Of a stretch of 64,000 nt of DNA, positions 17,409-25,755 are shown one piece after another. The stretch lies in the NCBI GenBank assembly GCA_036504595.1, contig DASXUX010000031.1, forward strand, positions 62,001-126,000, written 5' to 3'. Position numbers and translations under genes: made by a program. The first letter of the stretch is position 1, and each line of letters starts with the position of its first letter. The stretch is from DASXUX01 sp036504595. GTDB taxonomy: Bacteria > Planctomycetota > SZUA-567 > H5-PLA8. The notes beneath the pieces were generated by a model. It worked only from the letters and a program-made list of their open reading frames with translations, was not told the origin of the DNA and ran no database searches.

Positions 17409-17512
17409 GTCAGCGTGGTGGCCGTGCCGGTACGTTTCCTTTCGCCCTTCTGCCTATGAAAAATAGCCATGCTTAGGGCCATCTGGCCTGCTTTGGGTGC
17501 ATTCAACGAAAG

Positions 17513-17570
17513 CACAAAAAGCACAAAAACTCGGCGGCCCTGCCAACTTTCTGGCTGAGCCTGCCGAGTT
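17513..17570 (-). terminator. intrinsic terminator after octaheme paralog 2
   Basis: AACTCGGC pairs with GCCGAGTT (17528-17535 with 17563-17570), extended by GGC/GCC, followed on the minus strand by a T-rich stretch (plus-strand CAAAAAGCACAAAAA). Confidence 0.75.
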
Positions 17571-17576
17571 CTTGGC
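17563..17576. promoter_or_regulatory. candidate activator site upstream of paralog 1
   Basis: GCCGAGTTCTTGGC, 12 of 14 matches to the perfect palindrome at 25391-25404, about 155-165 bp upstream of the sigma-54 promoter. It overlaps one arm of the paralog 2 terminator, which lowers confidence. Confidence 0.3.
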
Positions 17577-17591
17577 TATTAGTCTGGCTCC

Positions 17592-19844
17592 CTACTGGGG
17601 TGCCTGGAACTGCAATTTTGATGCATCGTGACACGGTCCGCACGAGTTGGTGTACGGAATCGGCATTGCGGTGCCGGGCACCTGGCCGGCGACACCGGGA
17701 TCAAACTTCCGCGGTACTTCAAAGATGTGCGAGGACTGATCGCCTTGCCAGTATTCGATGTTGGCATCAGAGGACAGGCCCGTGGGCGTTCCCAGCAGCA
17801 GCCCTGGCCGCCCAGCGCCGCCCTTACCCGTGCGTTGCATGTGACACTGCCTGCACTCCATGCTGGTGCCGGTCATGACGCTGCCCGTCTTCTCCGGAAC
17901 ATGCTTGACGATGTCGATATCGTCGGCACTCTGCGCCGCGCGGCTGGCTCCACTATGGCATTGGTTGCAGAGCCCGTGCTGCGAATCCGCCGGATCGCCT
18001 TTCAGGAAGTACTGGAAGGGACTGTCGCCCATCGCGTCGTGGCAATCGTCGCACGCAACGAGGCGATCCTGGTTCTTGGAATGCTTGGAGAACAGATACG
18101 TTTCATACGTGAAACCATGGTGGCCGCCTCTTCCAAACAGGCCGTCTTGCCAGAGCTGGGCAGTGGAGAGGCTCTTCTGGACCGGGTTCACGTACTTGGC
18201 GATGTACTCGGCGCGGCTGATGCCAACCGGCACGTCTGCTTCCTCTTCACTGGCCAGGATACCGCGCGGATCGTGGCAGCGGCCGCAGATCAGGCTGGCC
18301 CGGTCGGAGCCCAGCAGGCCAGGATTGACGATAAACTTGCCGGTATTGTCGGTGGAGACGGTTGTCTTCGCCCGTGAAGCCTTGGACGCGCCTCCGATAC
18401 CTTTGAGGGCCTCCTCGCGGTGTCTGGATCCCGGCCCGTGGCATTGTTCGCAGCCGATGCCGACATCCTGCAGCGAACCATCGCCAGCCAAATCGAAGAC
18501 GCCATTGGGGTCGTCCACGGTCTTGGTCAAGAGCTCACCGGTGACAGGGTCGGGCGTGGTGGACGTGTGGATCGCGCCGAACTTCAGATGGCAGGTTCCG
18601 CAGTTGACTTGCCGCGGACTATTCAAGCTGGCGAGGGTATTGCCAGTCTGCTTCACGCGGAGCAGCTTGGTTGTCGGATTGTAGAATTGACTGGCGTTGC
18701 CGAAGATGTTGTCAACAAAGGGTCTGCGCGAGCGATCGTAGTTGTTTTCCAGTCCCTGCGACGCTGAACCGGGGAGAGCGAAGAAGTTGAGCGGGGCGAC
18801 GTAGTGGCCCAAAAGGCCGGGAACGCGCACCAACGCGGTTTGTCGCAGATAGCCGCCCATGAATGCGGAAATCTGCAAGGTCACGAAGTTATTCGGATCT
18901 GCCGGGTTGATGACATTCTCAAACGTGATGTTATAGACGCCATTGGCGTTAGAAGTGGTCCATAGATATAGCTTTAGATGAGTGGCAAAGAGCTTCCCAG
19001 TCGCCGGATCGACTCGCGTGCTGGAGTGGTTTTCATAGATGGCAAAGGTCTGACCATTGTTCGTCGCTGCGGTCGAGTTGAAGTCGGTAACGAACAAGGT
19101 CTCAACAGTGGTGCCCGTCAGCGGTTTGTTAAAAGCGCTCGCCGGCGTAAATTTACGGTCCAGCGCTCTCCAGTCTGTGCCGACGTGACCGGCGGAATCC
19201 TGGTTGGGGGTGTCTTGCCCCGGCCGCGTGAACATCAAGGCGTGCGCGTGATGCTTGTTACTAGACACGTCCGGGCCTGGACCGGCTTTGTCATGGCAAG
19301 TGAAACAGGCCGTCGTGCCGATGTAGGTTGCGTCTTGAGGGAAGTTCCAGCTTACCTGGATCGCCAAGCCCGTCTTCTTATTGACCTTCTTGGGCGAAAT
19401 GGGTATGCGGCTGGCACTGCCGCCGGGCAGGTGGTCCGTGTCCGTCGCGGCGGGAACCGCGAACGCAAAGAACTTGGCGTTAGCATTCAGCTTCTTGACT
19501 GAATACTTGCCGTTCTTGTCGGTCTTGGCTTGGGGCAACGTCTTGACCTTGACCGGATCGTTGACGATGTCTTCCAGGGCCTCGTCGTACGCTTCCGCTA
19601 CGCCGCTGCTGATGTCCTGCGGCGTAACGGGGGTGAGGTTGATCAACGTGGAATCGATGAAGTAGACGGTCGCGCCGACAAGCGGCCGACTGTGACTATC
19701 GGTCACAATTCCTTTCAGGGTCGTTTGTTTTACCTTGGGCCCGTACGCTTCCGTCTGATAGGCCAGAAGCAGACAGATCGCCACTCCCGTGATGCACGCA
19801 ATGGCGCATGCGCGCGCAGAGCTTAACCATGGTTTGCTGCTCAT
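17592..19844 (-). CDS. octaheme cytochrome c with Ig-like N-terminal domain (paralog 2)
   Basis: 750 residues from the ATG at 19844 (GGAGGGG upstream). Signal segment ACAIACITGVAICLLLAYQTEA, Ig-like domain LKGIVTDSHSRPLVGATVYFID, then eight CXXCH sites (CFTCH, CGTCH, CEQCH, CGRCH, CDDCH, CNQCH, CRQCH, CGPCH). It carries the same conserved histidines as its paralogs (KHHAHALMF, SRHREEAL, GGHHGF, SKHSKN, VKHVPEKTG, SHIFEVP). It has its own sigma-54 promoter 52 bases from the start and its own terminator, so it is a single-gene unit. Likely a secreted or periplasmic electron conductor. Confidence 0.87.
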   Translation of the reverse strand: MSSKPWLSSARACAIACITGVAICLLLAYQTEAYGPKVKQTTLKGIVTDSHSRPLVGATVYFIDSTLINLTPVTPQDISSGVAEAYDEALEDIVNDPVKVKTLPQAKTDKNGKYSVKKLNANAKFFAFAVPAATDTDHLPGGSASRIPISPKKVNKKTGLAIQVSWNFPQDATYIGTTACFTCHDKAGPGPDVSSNKHHAHALMFTRPGQDTPNQDSAGHVGTDWRALDRKFTPASAFNKPLTGTTVETLFVTDFNSTAATNNGQTFAIYENHSSTRVDPATGKLFATHLKLYLWTTSNANGVYNITFENVINPADPNNFVTLQISAFMGGYLRQTALVRVPGLLGHYVAPLNFFALPGSASQGLENNYDRSRRPFVDNIFGNASQFYNPTTKLLRVKQTGNTLASLNSPRQVNCGTCHLKFGAIHTSTTPDPVTGELLTKTVDDPNGVFDLAGDGSLQDVGIGCEQCHGPGSRHREEALKGIGGASKASRAKTTVSTDNTGKFIVNPGLLGSDRASLICGRCHDPRGILASEEEADVPVGISRAEYIAKYVNPVQKSLSTAQLWQDGLFGRGGHHGFTYETYLFSKHSKNQDRLVACDDCHDAMGDSPFQYFLKGDPADSQHGLCNQCHSGASRAAQSADDIDIVKHVPEKTGSVMTGTSMECRQCHMQRTGKGGAGRPGLLLGTPTGLSSDANIEYWQGDQSSHIFEVPRKFDPGVAGQVPGTAMPIPYTNSCGPCHDASKLQFQAPQ

Positions 19845-19895
19845 TCTCGGAACCCCTCCCGATGACTGTTGAAGTTGACAGGCGTGTCGGCAATA

Positions 19896-19910
19896 GCAAA
19901 ATTTATTCCC
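19896..19910 (-). promoter_or_regulatory. sigma-54 promoter of octaheme paralog 2
   Basis: Minus strand GGGAAT-AAATT-TTGCT with exact GG-N10-GC spacing. The -12 TTGCT is a perfect match; the -24 half is weaker. Predicted leader about 40 nt. Confidence 0.6.
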
Positions 19911-20080
19911 TGATTTTGCCTGATCGCCAAACACAACGTTAACCGCTGTTAGGGTAGCAGTTTAGGGCCCTGGTTTTGTGCCCGAGAACGCTTGTGCCAC
20001 TCCTCCTCACTTAACAATCGAGACCAACTTCCACAACTCTCACGTGTATTTATGGGTCTCCCGGCATTCCGCTTTACTCG

Positions 20081-20118
20081 AAACAAAAACTCCCCCTTGC
20101 GATAGCGCAAGGGGGAGT
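20081..20118 (-). terminator. intrinsic terminator after octaheme paralog 3
   Basis: Perfect 13-bp stem ACTCCCCCTTGCG / CGCAAGGGGGAGT around loop ATAG, followed by T-run on the minus strand. An almost identical copy lies at 22716-22753. Confidence 0.92.
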
Positions 20119-20182
20119 CCGCGAAAACGCGTCCGGCCAACGTGCTCAGTTGGGGGACTGATACTGTAGCTTAGACGCGTCG
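20082..20182. repeat. direct repeat copy 1: terminator plus octaheme gene 3' end
   Basis: About 100 bp including the terminator, the segment CCGCGAAAACGCGTCCGGC, and the last 11 codons of octaheme paralog 3 (DASKLQYQSPN). It recurs nearly unchanged at 22715-22817, where the gene itself is missing. Confidence 0.88.
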
Positions 20183-22344
20183 TGACATGTGCCACAGGAA
20201 TTGGTATAAGGCACTGGCATTGCATAGCCCGGCTTCTTACCTGCGACGCCCGCATTGAACTTGTTCGGCGGTTCGAACAGATGTGAACTCTGATCGTTTT
20301 CCCAGTACATAATGTTGGCGTCGGAGGAGAGTCCCGTCGGCGTACCCAGGATCAGTCCTGGCCGTCCCGCGCCGCCCTTGCCCACTCGCGGCATATGGCA
20401 GTTTCTGCAAAGCATGCCGGTGCCAGTCATCGGAGCACCCGTCTTCTCGGTCACATGTTCATTGACATTCACGCTCGTGTGGCACTGATTGCACAGGCCA
20501 TCAGTCGAACTGTCGGGGTCGCCCTTCAGGGAATAGCGGTACGGGCTGTCGCCCATGGCATCGTGACAGTCGTGGCAGGCAACCATGCGTGTCTTGTTTC
20601 GCGAGTGCTTGGACTCCATCCAATTGTCGAACGCAATGCCCTCGTGCCCGCCGTTCATATTCTGTCCATCCGACGAGAACGAGCTCGCGCCCGGTCCTTT
20701 GCTGCTCACGTAGTTCGCCAGGTACTCTGCCCGGCTGATGCCCGGGGGCGCGAAGTTGTTGACATCTTTGACGCCGCCGCCGATGTGGCATCGACCGCAA
20801 ACCAGGCTGGCGCGGTCGGCGCCCAGCAAGTCAGGATTCACGATGAACTTGCCGCGGTGGTCGTCCACGGGCGTCTTTCTGCTGCTGGTGGTCGTCGTCG
20901 TCGGAGTGGCCAACATCGCTTCAGCGCGGTGCCGAGAACCGGGCCCGTGGCAGACTTCGCAGGTAATCCCGACATCGTCCGGTGTGCCGTCGCCATCGAA
21001 ATCGAGGGCACCGTTGATATCCGGAGTAGACGAAGACAATCTTTCGCCGGTCGCGGGATCCGCTTCCGCGGTCGTCTGCTGGTGCATGGGGCCGCCACCC
21101 ACGTGGCACCCGGCACAACCAGCGCCGGTGCCGCCAGCGGGCGCAGTGATCAGTTTCTTCGTCGTCAGGTTGTAGAAGGTGGTCAGGCCGCCGCCGCCCG
21201 GGCTGCCCGTGTTGAACTTGCGCCGCGTACGATCGTAGCACTTGTCGTTGCCCTGCGACGCTGAACCGGGTAGGGCCTGATAACCGATGAACTGATAGAC
21301 TCCCTTCAAACCGGGCGCTCTGACCACCAAGCGCTGTCTGATGTAGCCACCCATAGTGCCTACCACATCCAGCGTTAACACCGGTTCGGTACTCTGCTTG
21401 TTCTCAAGGGTTGCTTTGTAGTTGCCCGCTGCGTCTTTCCACAGATACACCCTGACCCACTCGGCGTAGACCTTGCCGGTGGCTGGGTCCACTCTGGTTC
21501 CTGGAGCATCTTCGTAACACACCAGCGATTTGGATGTCGAGGGGGCCGCGACCGGATTGGTCGGCAGATTAACGTCATAGTCCATGAAGTAGAGCGTCTT
21601 GACCGAGGTAGCGGGCGCAACAGGTTTGTTGTAGTCGGTAGCGAGCGTGAACTTGCTCGCCCAGTCGTCCCAGTTGGAACCGGCGTGCGCAGCGCCGTTC
21701 TGGTTGGCCGTGTCCTGCCCCATTTTTCGGAACATCAGGGCATGCGCGTGCTTCTTGCAACTCGATACATCCGCAACGGAGCCTGGACCGTGGCAGACGT
21801 AGCATGCGGTCGTGCCGATGTAGGTCGCGTCGGCCGGTGTTTTCCAACTCACCTGTATCTTCAGTCCAGTCTTGCCCAAGCCTTTAGGCGAAAAGGCCAC
21901 GCGGCTGGCGTCGCCGCCAGGCAGGTGGTCGATGTCCTTCGTGTTCGGTACCACGAACGCAAAGAACTTTGCGGCGGCGTTGAGCTTCGCCTTGAACTGC
22001 CCCTTGGCATCCGTCACAGCCTTGGGGAGCGTCTTGACTTTATCAGCGTTATTGATGATGTCTTCGAGCGGCTCGTCGTAGGCTTCGGCGCTCCCGTCCA
22101 ACACCGCACCGTAGGTGAGGGGCGAGGTGGTGTCGATCAGCGAGGTGTCAATAAAATAGACCGTTGCGCCCACGCTCGGCCGACTGTGAGTGTCGCAGAC
22201 CAGCCCCTTTATGCTCTGGGTCTTCACCTTCGGTTGCCCTGTGTAGGCGCTGACTTGGCAGACGACAGCCAAGCCCACCGCCGAAGCGATCAGTCCAACC
22301 AGAATGCCGCGTGCTCTTGCTCGCAGCCATTTCCTCATGCTCAT
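20146..22344 (-). CDS. octaheme cytochrome c with Ig-like N-terminal domain (paralog 3)
   Basis: 732 residues. ATG at 22344 with AAGGAG six bases upstream (a second ATG two codons later is less well placed). Twin-arginine-rich but Sec-like leader MSMRKWLRARARGILVGLIASAVGLAVVCQVSA, then SIKGLVCDTHSRPSVGATVYFID (Ig-like fold) and eight CXXCH sites: CYVCH, CAGCH, CEVCH, CGRCH, CHDCH, CNQCH, CRNCH, CGTCH. Conserved distal histidines are present (KKHAHALMF, SRHRAEA, GGHEGI, SKHSRN, NEHVTEKTG, SHLFEPP). Own sigma-54 promoter and terminator. Function inferred as multiheme electron transfer. Confidence 0.87.
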   Translation of the reverse strand: MSMRKWLRARARGILVGLIASAVGLAVVCQVSAYTGQPKVKTQSIKGLVCDTHSRPSVGATVYFIDTSLIDTTSPLTYGAVLDGSAEAYDEPLEDIINNADKVKTLPKAVTDAKGQFKAKLNAAAKFFAFVVPNTKDIDHLPGGDASRVAFSPKGLGKTGLKIQVSWKTPADATYIGTTACYVCHGPGSVADVSSCKKHAHALMFRKMGQDTANQNGAAHAGSNWDDWASKFTLATDYNKPVAPATSVKTLYFMDYDVNLPTNPVAAPSTSKSLVCYEDAPGTRVDPATGKVYAEWVRVYLWKDAAGNYKATLENKQSTEPVLTLDVVGTMGGYIRQRLVVRAPGLKGVYQFIGYQALPGSASQGNDKCYDRTRRKFNTGSPGGGGLTTFYNLTTKKLITAPAGGTGAGCAGCHVGGGPMHQQTTAEADPATGERLSSSTPDINGALDFDGDGTPDDVGITCEVCHGPGSRHRAEAMLATPTTTTTSSRKTPVDDHRGKFIVNPDLLGADRASLVCGRCHIGGGVKDVNNFAPPGISRAEYLANYVSSKGPGASSFSSDGQNMNGGHEGIAFDNWMESKHSRNKTRMVACHDCHDAMGDSPYRYSLKGDPDSSTDGLCNQCHTSVNVNEHVTEKTGAPMTGTGMLCRNCHMPRVGKGGAGRPGLILGTPTGLSSDANIMYWENDQSSHLFEPPNKFNAGVAGKKPGYAMPVPYTNSCGTCHDASKLQYQSPN

Positions 22345-22404
22345 GCGTTGCTCCTTCAGAAGCGTCTGTCTGCCACGGTGGAAAGTGTCACTTTTGTAAG
22401 ACAG

Positions 22405-22420
22405 TGCAAAATATGTACCC
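22405..22420 (-). promoter_or_regulatory. sigma-54 promoter of octaheme paralog 3
   Basis: Minus strand GGGTAC-ATATT-TTGCA with exact GG-N10-GC spacing; predicted leader about 51 nt. Confidence 0.65.
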
Positions 22421-22552
22421 GCACGCGTGGTAAAGGGTCGAATAGTAACAATTTGTTCATTGATCCGAGTTCTAGCTGGGTAAACGGTCGCTGCTGTCGC
22501 TGCTGAACCCTGTGGCTCTTCAAGCAAGAACTACGGATTCAATATTCATTCG

Positions 22553-22566
22553 GCCAATATCTTGGC
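22553..22566. promoter_or_regulatory. candidate activator palindrome upstream of paralog 3
   Basis: GCCAATATCTTGGC, one mismatch from the perfect palindrome at 25391-25404, about 135-150 bp upstream of the sigma-54 promoter. A further GCCAAGTTCCCGG at 22574-22586 also occurs at 25282-25294. Confidence 0.45.
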
Positions 22567-22616
22567 GAGGCACGCCAAGTTCCCGGCGGGGGTTGTTGCG
22601 CAGTTGTGGCATCTGA

Positions 22617-22688
22617 AAAGTGGTTTGGGGGTGTGTGCCAGCAGATGATGTTGGCGTCAATGTACTCTCCTGAGGGCGTCCCGAATCT
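22617..22688 (-). pseudogene. decayed octaheme cytochrome fragment
   Basis: The minus-strand translation FGTPSGEYIDANIICW...PPNHF aligns with the inter-heme 7/8 region of the paralogs (LGTPTGLSSDANIMYW...SHLF). No CXXCH remains and flanking sequence is not colinear, so this is a relic of a lost fifth copy. Confidence 0.6.
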
Positions 22689-22715
22689 TGCCTGTGCTCT
22701 GAGGATCCTTCGGAA

Positions 22716-22753
22716 AACAAAAAACTCCCCCTTGCGATAGCGCAAGGGGGAGT
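22716..22753 (-). terminator. duplicated intrinsic terminator downstream of paralog 4
   Basis: Same 13-bp stem and ATAG loop as at 20081-20118, followed on the minus strand by a T-run. It probably serves paralog 4 now. Confidence 0.88.
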
Positions 22754-22779
22754 CCGCGAAAACGCGTCCGGCTAATAAG

Positions 22780-22815
22780 GCTCAGTTGGGGGACTGATAC
22801 TGTAGCCTGAACGCG
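22780..22815 (-). pseudogene. relic of octaheme gene 3' end (repeat copy 2)
   Basis: The minus strand reads DAFRLQYQSPN and stop, nearly the last 11 codons of paralog 3, with no gene body attached. It belongs to the 22715-22817 copy of the 100-bp direct repeat and sits just beyond the real stop of paralog 4, which points to unequal recombination. Confidence 0.8.
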
Positions 22816-22836
22816 TCTGTCATCATTGAACGCGCT

Positions 22837-24972
22837 TTAGTGCGATCCTTGGTACTGCAACTTCGACGCATCGTGGCACGTGCCACAAGCACTGGTGTAG
22901 GGCGTTGGCATGGCCAAGTCCGGCCTCACACCTGCAACCCCGACCGAGAACTTGCTGGGCACGTCCATGACATGCGATCGGCTGTCGTACTCCCAGTAAG
23001 TAATGTTGGCGTCACTGCTGTTAGCAACCATAGATGTGCTCTGCGGTGTGCCCAGGATCAGGCCAGGGCGACCTGCGCCCTCATTGGCGGTTCCGACCAT
23101 GTGACAATCCTTACAGGCCGTGCTGGTGCCAGTCATGGCATTGCCGGTGGCATCCTTAGCGTGCACCGCAACATCTCTCGGATGGCACCGCTGGCACAGC
23201 GGGCTGGCCGGGTCTTCGGCATCGTATTTCAACGAACCGGCATAAGGGGCCTCGTAATGGCCGCTATGGCAATCGTCGCAGGCCACGAGATGCCTGTTGT
23301 TGTGGGAGTGCTTTGACGAGAGCCAGTTCGGATAACCGAAGTGACCACTCTTGTTGTGGATCATATCCGGCCAGAAGGTAGAAGCCGCGGGGCCCTTGCT
23401 GGAGACATAATTGGCAAGGAAGTCAGACCGGCTGACACCTGGCAGCGGGAAGTTGTTTACCGCGTCCGTAATCGAAGCGCCGTTATGGCAGCGCCCGCAG
23501 ATGAGCGCGGACCGGTCGTTACAGAGCAGACTAGGGTTGACAATGTATTTGCCGCCAAACTGGTTCGGCTGTGGTTTCTTGCCGGTCTTACTCGTCGTTG
23601 TGTTCGCTGCCGTCCGCTTCTGTGCGTCATCGCGGTGCATGGAGCCCGGCCCGTGGCAGCGTTCGCACCCGATGGAGATTTCTTTGGGCACGCCATCGCC
23701 GACCAAGTCCCCGGCGCCGTTTGGATCGGCGATCGCTGTCCCAAGTAACTCGCCCGTAACCGCGTCCGTGTAGGTGCTGAAGCCTGTGAAGTGGCAGCTT
23801 CCGCAGCTTACGCCCCAATCGTGACCCGTAACGGCATTTGGCACTACCAACAAGTCGTCAGTCGTGCCATATTTTCCGTCCTTGCCCTTGTTCAGCCATG
23901 CCGTGATTCCACCGGGGTACGGATGCTTGGCTCGAGAATAGTAGCTGTTGTTGCCTTGGGAGTTCCCGCTGAAACCCTTGTACGCAAAGCCATAGTAGTG
24001 CCCATGCAGCCCGGGGGGTTCGAGCAGCAGGTACTGTGTACTCCCCATAGCGCCTTTGGTTAGCCCGACCTTCATCGTCAGCGGGCTGAGCGGGTCTTTG
24101 GGGTTGCTCGTGTTTTCCAGCGTAAGGTAGTAGTTGCCGTTGGAGGTCAGGTTCGCCGACGCCTTCCACAGATATGCCTTCATATAGATTGGCCCAGGAT
24201 TGGGCGTGTCGGGCAGCACATTGAACTCCTGCCCGGACTGGGTCGCGTCGTACTCCTGATAGTACAGCACCTTGCCGCCCTTATACGAGTCGGCAACCTT
24301 GAACTGATTCGTATATTCGTCATCGCTGGGATGCGCAGTGAGATCCTGATTAGCTGACAGTTTTCCGGTTGTTCTGAGAGCCAGGGCGTGCGCGTGTTGT
24401 TTGTACGTGGCCTTGTCGGCGTGGCATCCATAACAAGCGGTGCTGCCGATGTAGGTCGCGTCCTTGCGTGCACTCCAACTGATCATGATGTTCAGCCCGC
24501 CTTTGCCCACGGCTTTCGGCGAAATGGCGGCACGGCTGACATCGCCACCGGGAAGGTGATCGGTGTCCTTCGCATCCGGCACGACAAAGGGGAAAAAGGT
24601 CGCGCTCGCATTTAGACTCTTTACGCCGTACTTTCCATTCTTATCCGTTATCGCTTGGGGCAGCGTCTTGGCAACGGTTGCATTGCTCAGAATGTCCTCG
24701 ATGGGCTCGTCGAACGCTTCAGCGCTCCCATTTATCACTGTGGCCCCGGTGATCGGCGTGGTGTTAATCATGGACGAATCCACAAAATACACCTTTGCTC
24801 CGACAATCGGCCGCCCTTGGCCATCGGTCACGATGCCTTTGAGAGACATCGTCTTTCCTTTTGCCCCCACGGTAGCGACGACTTGCTCCGTGATCAGTCC
24901 GCAGACCAGCAGCCCCACAGCCAACGCGGTGAACCAGCCATAGCGGGCCACCAAGCGCTTTGCACGATCCAT
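22837..24972 (-). CDS. octaheme cytochrome c with Ig-like N-terminal domain (paralog 4)
   Basis: 711 residues from the ATG at 24972 (GGAGGAAG upstream). Signal helix WFTALAVGLLVCGLITEQVVA, then MSLKGIVTDGQGRPIVGAKVYFVD (Ig-like). Eight CXXCH motifs: CYGCH, CGSCH, CERCH, CGRCH, CDDCH, CQRCH, CKDCH, CGTCH. Most diverged paralog (shorter heme 1-2 linker, SMHRDDA in place of SKHREEA), but it keeps the distal histidines KQHAHAL, TAHPS, SGHFG, SKHSHN, AVHAKDATG, SHVMDVP. First gene of the minus-strand series, divergent from the outer-membrane barrel gene and sharing its control region. Confidence 0.87.
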   Translation of the reverse strand: MDRAKRLVARYGWFTALAVGLLVCGLITEQVVATVGAKGKTMSLKGIVTDGQGRPIVGAKVYFVDSSMINTTPITGATVINGSAEAFDEPIEDILSNATVAKTLPQAITDKNGKYGVKSLNASATFFPFVVPDAKDTDHLPGGDVSRAAISPKAVGKGGLNIMISWSARKDATYIGSTACYGCHADKATYKQHAHALALRTTGKLSANQDLTAHPSDDEYTNQFKVADSYKGGKVLYYQEYDATQSGQEFNVLPDTPNPGPIYMKAYLWKASANLTSNGNYYLTLENTSNPKDPLSPLTMKVGLTKGAMGSTQYLLLEPPGLHGHYYGFAYKGFSGNSQGNNSYYSRAKHPYPGGITAWLNKGKDGKYGTTDDLLVVPNAVTGHDWGVSCGSCHFTGFSTYTDAVTGELLGTAIADPNGAGDLVGDGVPKEISIGCERCHGPGSMHRDDAQKRTAANTTTSKTGKKPQPNQFGGKYIVNPSLLCNDRSALICGRCHNGASITDAVNNFPLPGVSRSDFLANYVSSKGPAASTFWPDMIHNKSGHFGYPNWLSSKHSHNNRHLVACDDCHSGHYEAPYAGSLKYDAEDPASPLCQRCHPRDVAVHAKDATGNAMTGTSTACKDCHMVGTANEGAGRPGLILGTPQSTSMVANSSDANITYWEYDSRSHVMDVPSKFSVGVAGVRPDLAMPTPYTSACGTCHDASKLQYQGSH

Positions 24973-25064
24973 TAACGCTTCCTCCAAAAAAGCTTGCCAG
25001 AAACTCCGGATACCGGAATCTGGCGTGACTCCCCACAAGGACACCGTGTAACATTTGAGAGACA

Positions 25065-25079
25065 GCAATGGTAATGCCT
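25065..25079 (-). promoter_or_regulatory. sigma-54 promoter of octaheme paralog 4
   Basis: Minus strand AGGCAT-TACCA-TTGCT with exact GG-N10-GC spacing; predicted leader about 82 nt. Confidence 0.6.
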
Positions 25080-25390
25080 CCAGACTATCCGCCGCATCGA
25101 TCTATTGTCATATTGGCGTATTGCACAAGCGTAAAACTCGTCGCCAGAGTTACTTAAGCTCTGATTGTATAAAATGTTAGAACCGATGCGCGCGAAGAGC
25201 GTTCCTAGGGACGAACACTCTTGTTCATTCATTTGTAATTCAATTGTCATCAAGAACGCTCTGCTGCGAGATTTGAACCTTGCCAAGTTCCCGGTAGCCG
25301 ATCTTCATGGAATATGTTTGTGAAATTCACTTCTTCCTGCGATGTAGTCCTGTCAATTATCGATTGAGTGCCAGCAATCCGGCTCGATTA

Positions 25391-25404
25391 GCCAAGATCT
25401 TGGC
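25391..25404. promoter_or_regulatory. perfect palindrome, candidate sigma-54 activator site
   Basis: GCCAAGATCTTGGC, a perfect 14-bp inverted repeat with half-site GCCAAG. It is about 100 bp upstream of the barrel gene's sigma-54 element and about 310 bp upstream of the paralog 4 element, and matches the sites at 22553 and 17563. Confidence 0.5.
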
Positions 25405-25504
25405 GGAAAGGGCATTGCCAAAACTCTAGAGCGCTGACCCGAGATCTCGAGGTTTATGCAGATGCTCGCGCATATTTCTGCTATTGCGCATAGAGAGATT
25501 CTAT

Positions 25505-25520
25505 TGGCTTATGCTTTGCA
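25505..25520 (+). promoter_or_regulatory. sigma-54 promoter of the outer-membrane barrel gene
   Basis: TGGCTT-ATGCT-TTGCA, a good match to TGGCAC-N5-TTGCA with exact spacing. The predicted leader is long (about 225 nt), so a second promoter is possible. Confidence 0.6.
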
Positions 25521-25755
25521 AATAGTCTTACCCTGACTCTGTTTTGCACTTCGCGCGCAGGCACCCGTTCAGTCGGATGCAAAAATGATTTTGCATAAAA
25601 GCCTTGATAAGCATTTGCGAAATGGATATAAATGCGCGCCGCTTTTCCACTGCAATGTTGCGAACTCTGTCGGAGACGAGCCCGCTTACATACGTATGCA
25701 TCCCATGTGGAAAAGCACCGGTCCGCAAGCACGCTGGGGGAGGAAGACCTTAAGC

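Larger units (their letters stand above)
19845..20145. other. intergenic: promoter of paralog 2 and terminator of paralog 3
   Basis: Holds the sigma-54 element at 19896-19910, the hairpin terminator at 20081-20118, and otherwise unremarkable sequence. I find no clear GCCAAG-type activator palindrome here, unlike upstream of paralogs 1, 3 and 4. Confidence 0.6.
22345..22836. other. intergenic with promoter, activator site, gene relics and terminator
   Basis: This 492-bp gap holds the paralog 3 sigma-54 promoter (22405-22420), a GCCAA palindrome (22553-22566), a decayed octaheme fragment (22617-22688), a copied terminator (22716-22753) and a copied octaheme 3' end (22780-22815). Confidence 0.7.
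24973..25755. other. divergent control region between octaheme paralog 4 and the barrel gene
   Basis: 783 bp without a credible gene. It contains sigma-54 elements in both directions (25065-25079 minus, 25505-25520 plus) and the palindrome GCCAAGATCTTGGC between them, plus GCCAAGTTCCCGG at 25282-25294. It is A+T-rich compared with its neighbours, as expected of a regulatory region. Confidence 0.65.

Noticed and set aside
15190..24972. Octaheme proteins as hydroxylamine oxidoreductase or octaheme tetrathionate reductase
   Set aside because: No HAO-type tyrosine cross-link region or vacant-heme pattern recognised, and the Ig-like N-terminal domain and conserved extra histidines argue for bis-His electron transfer.
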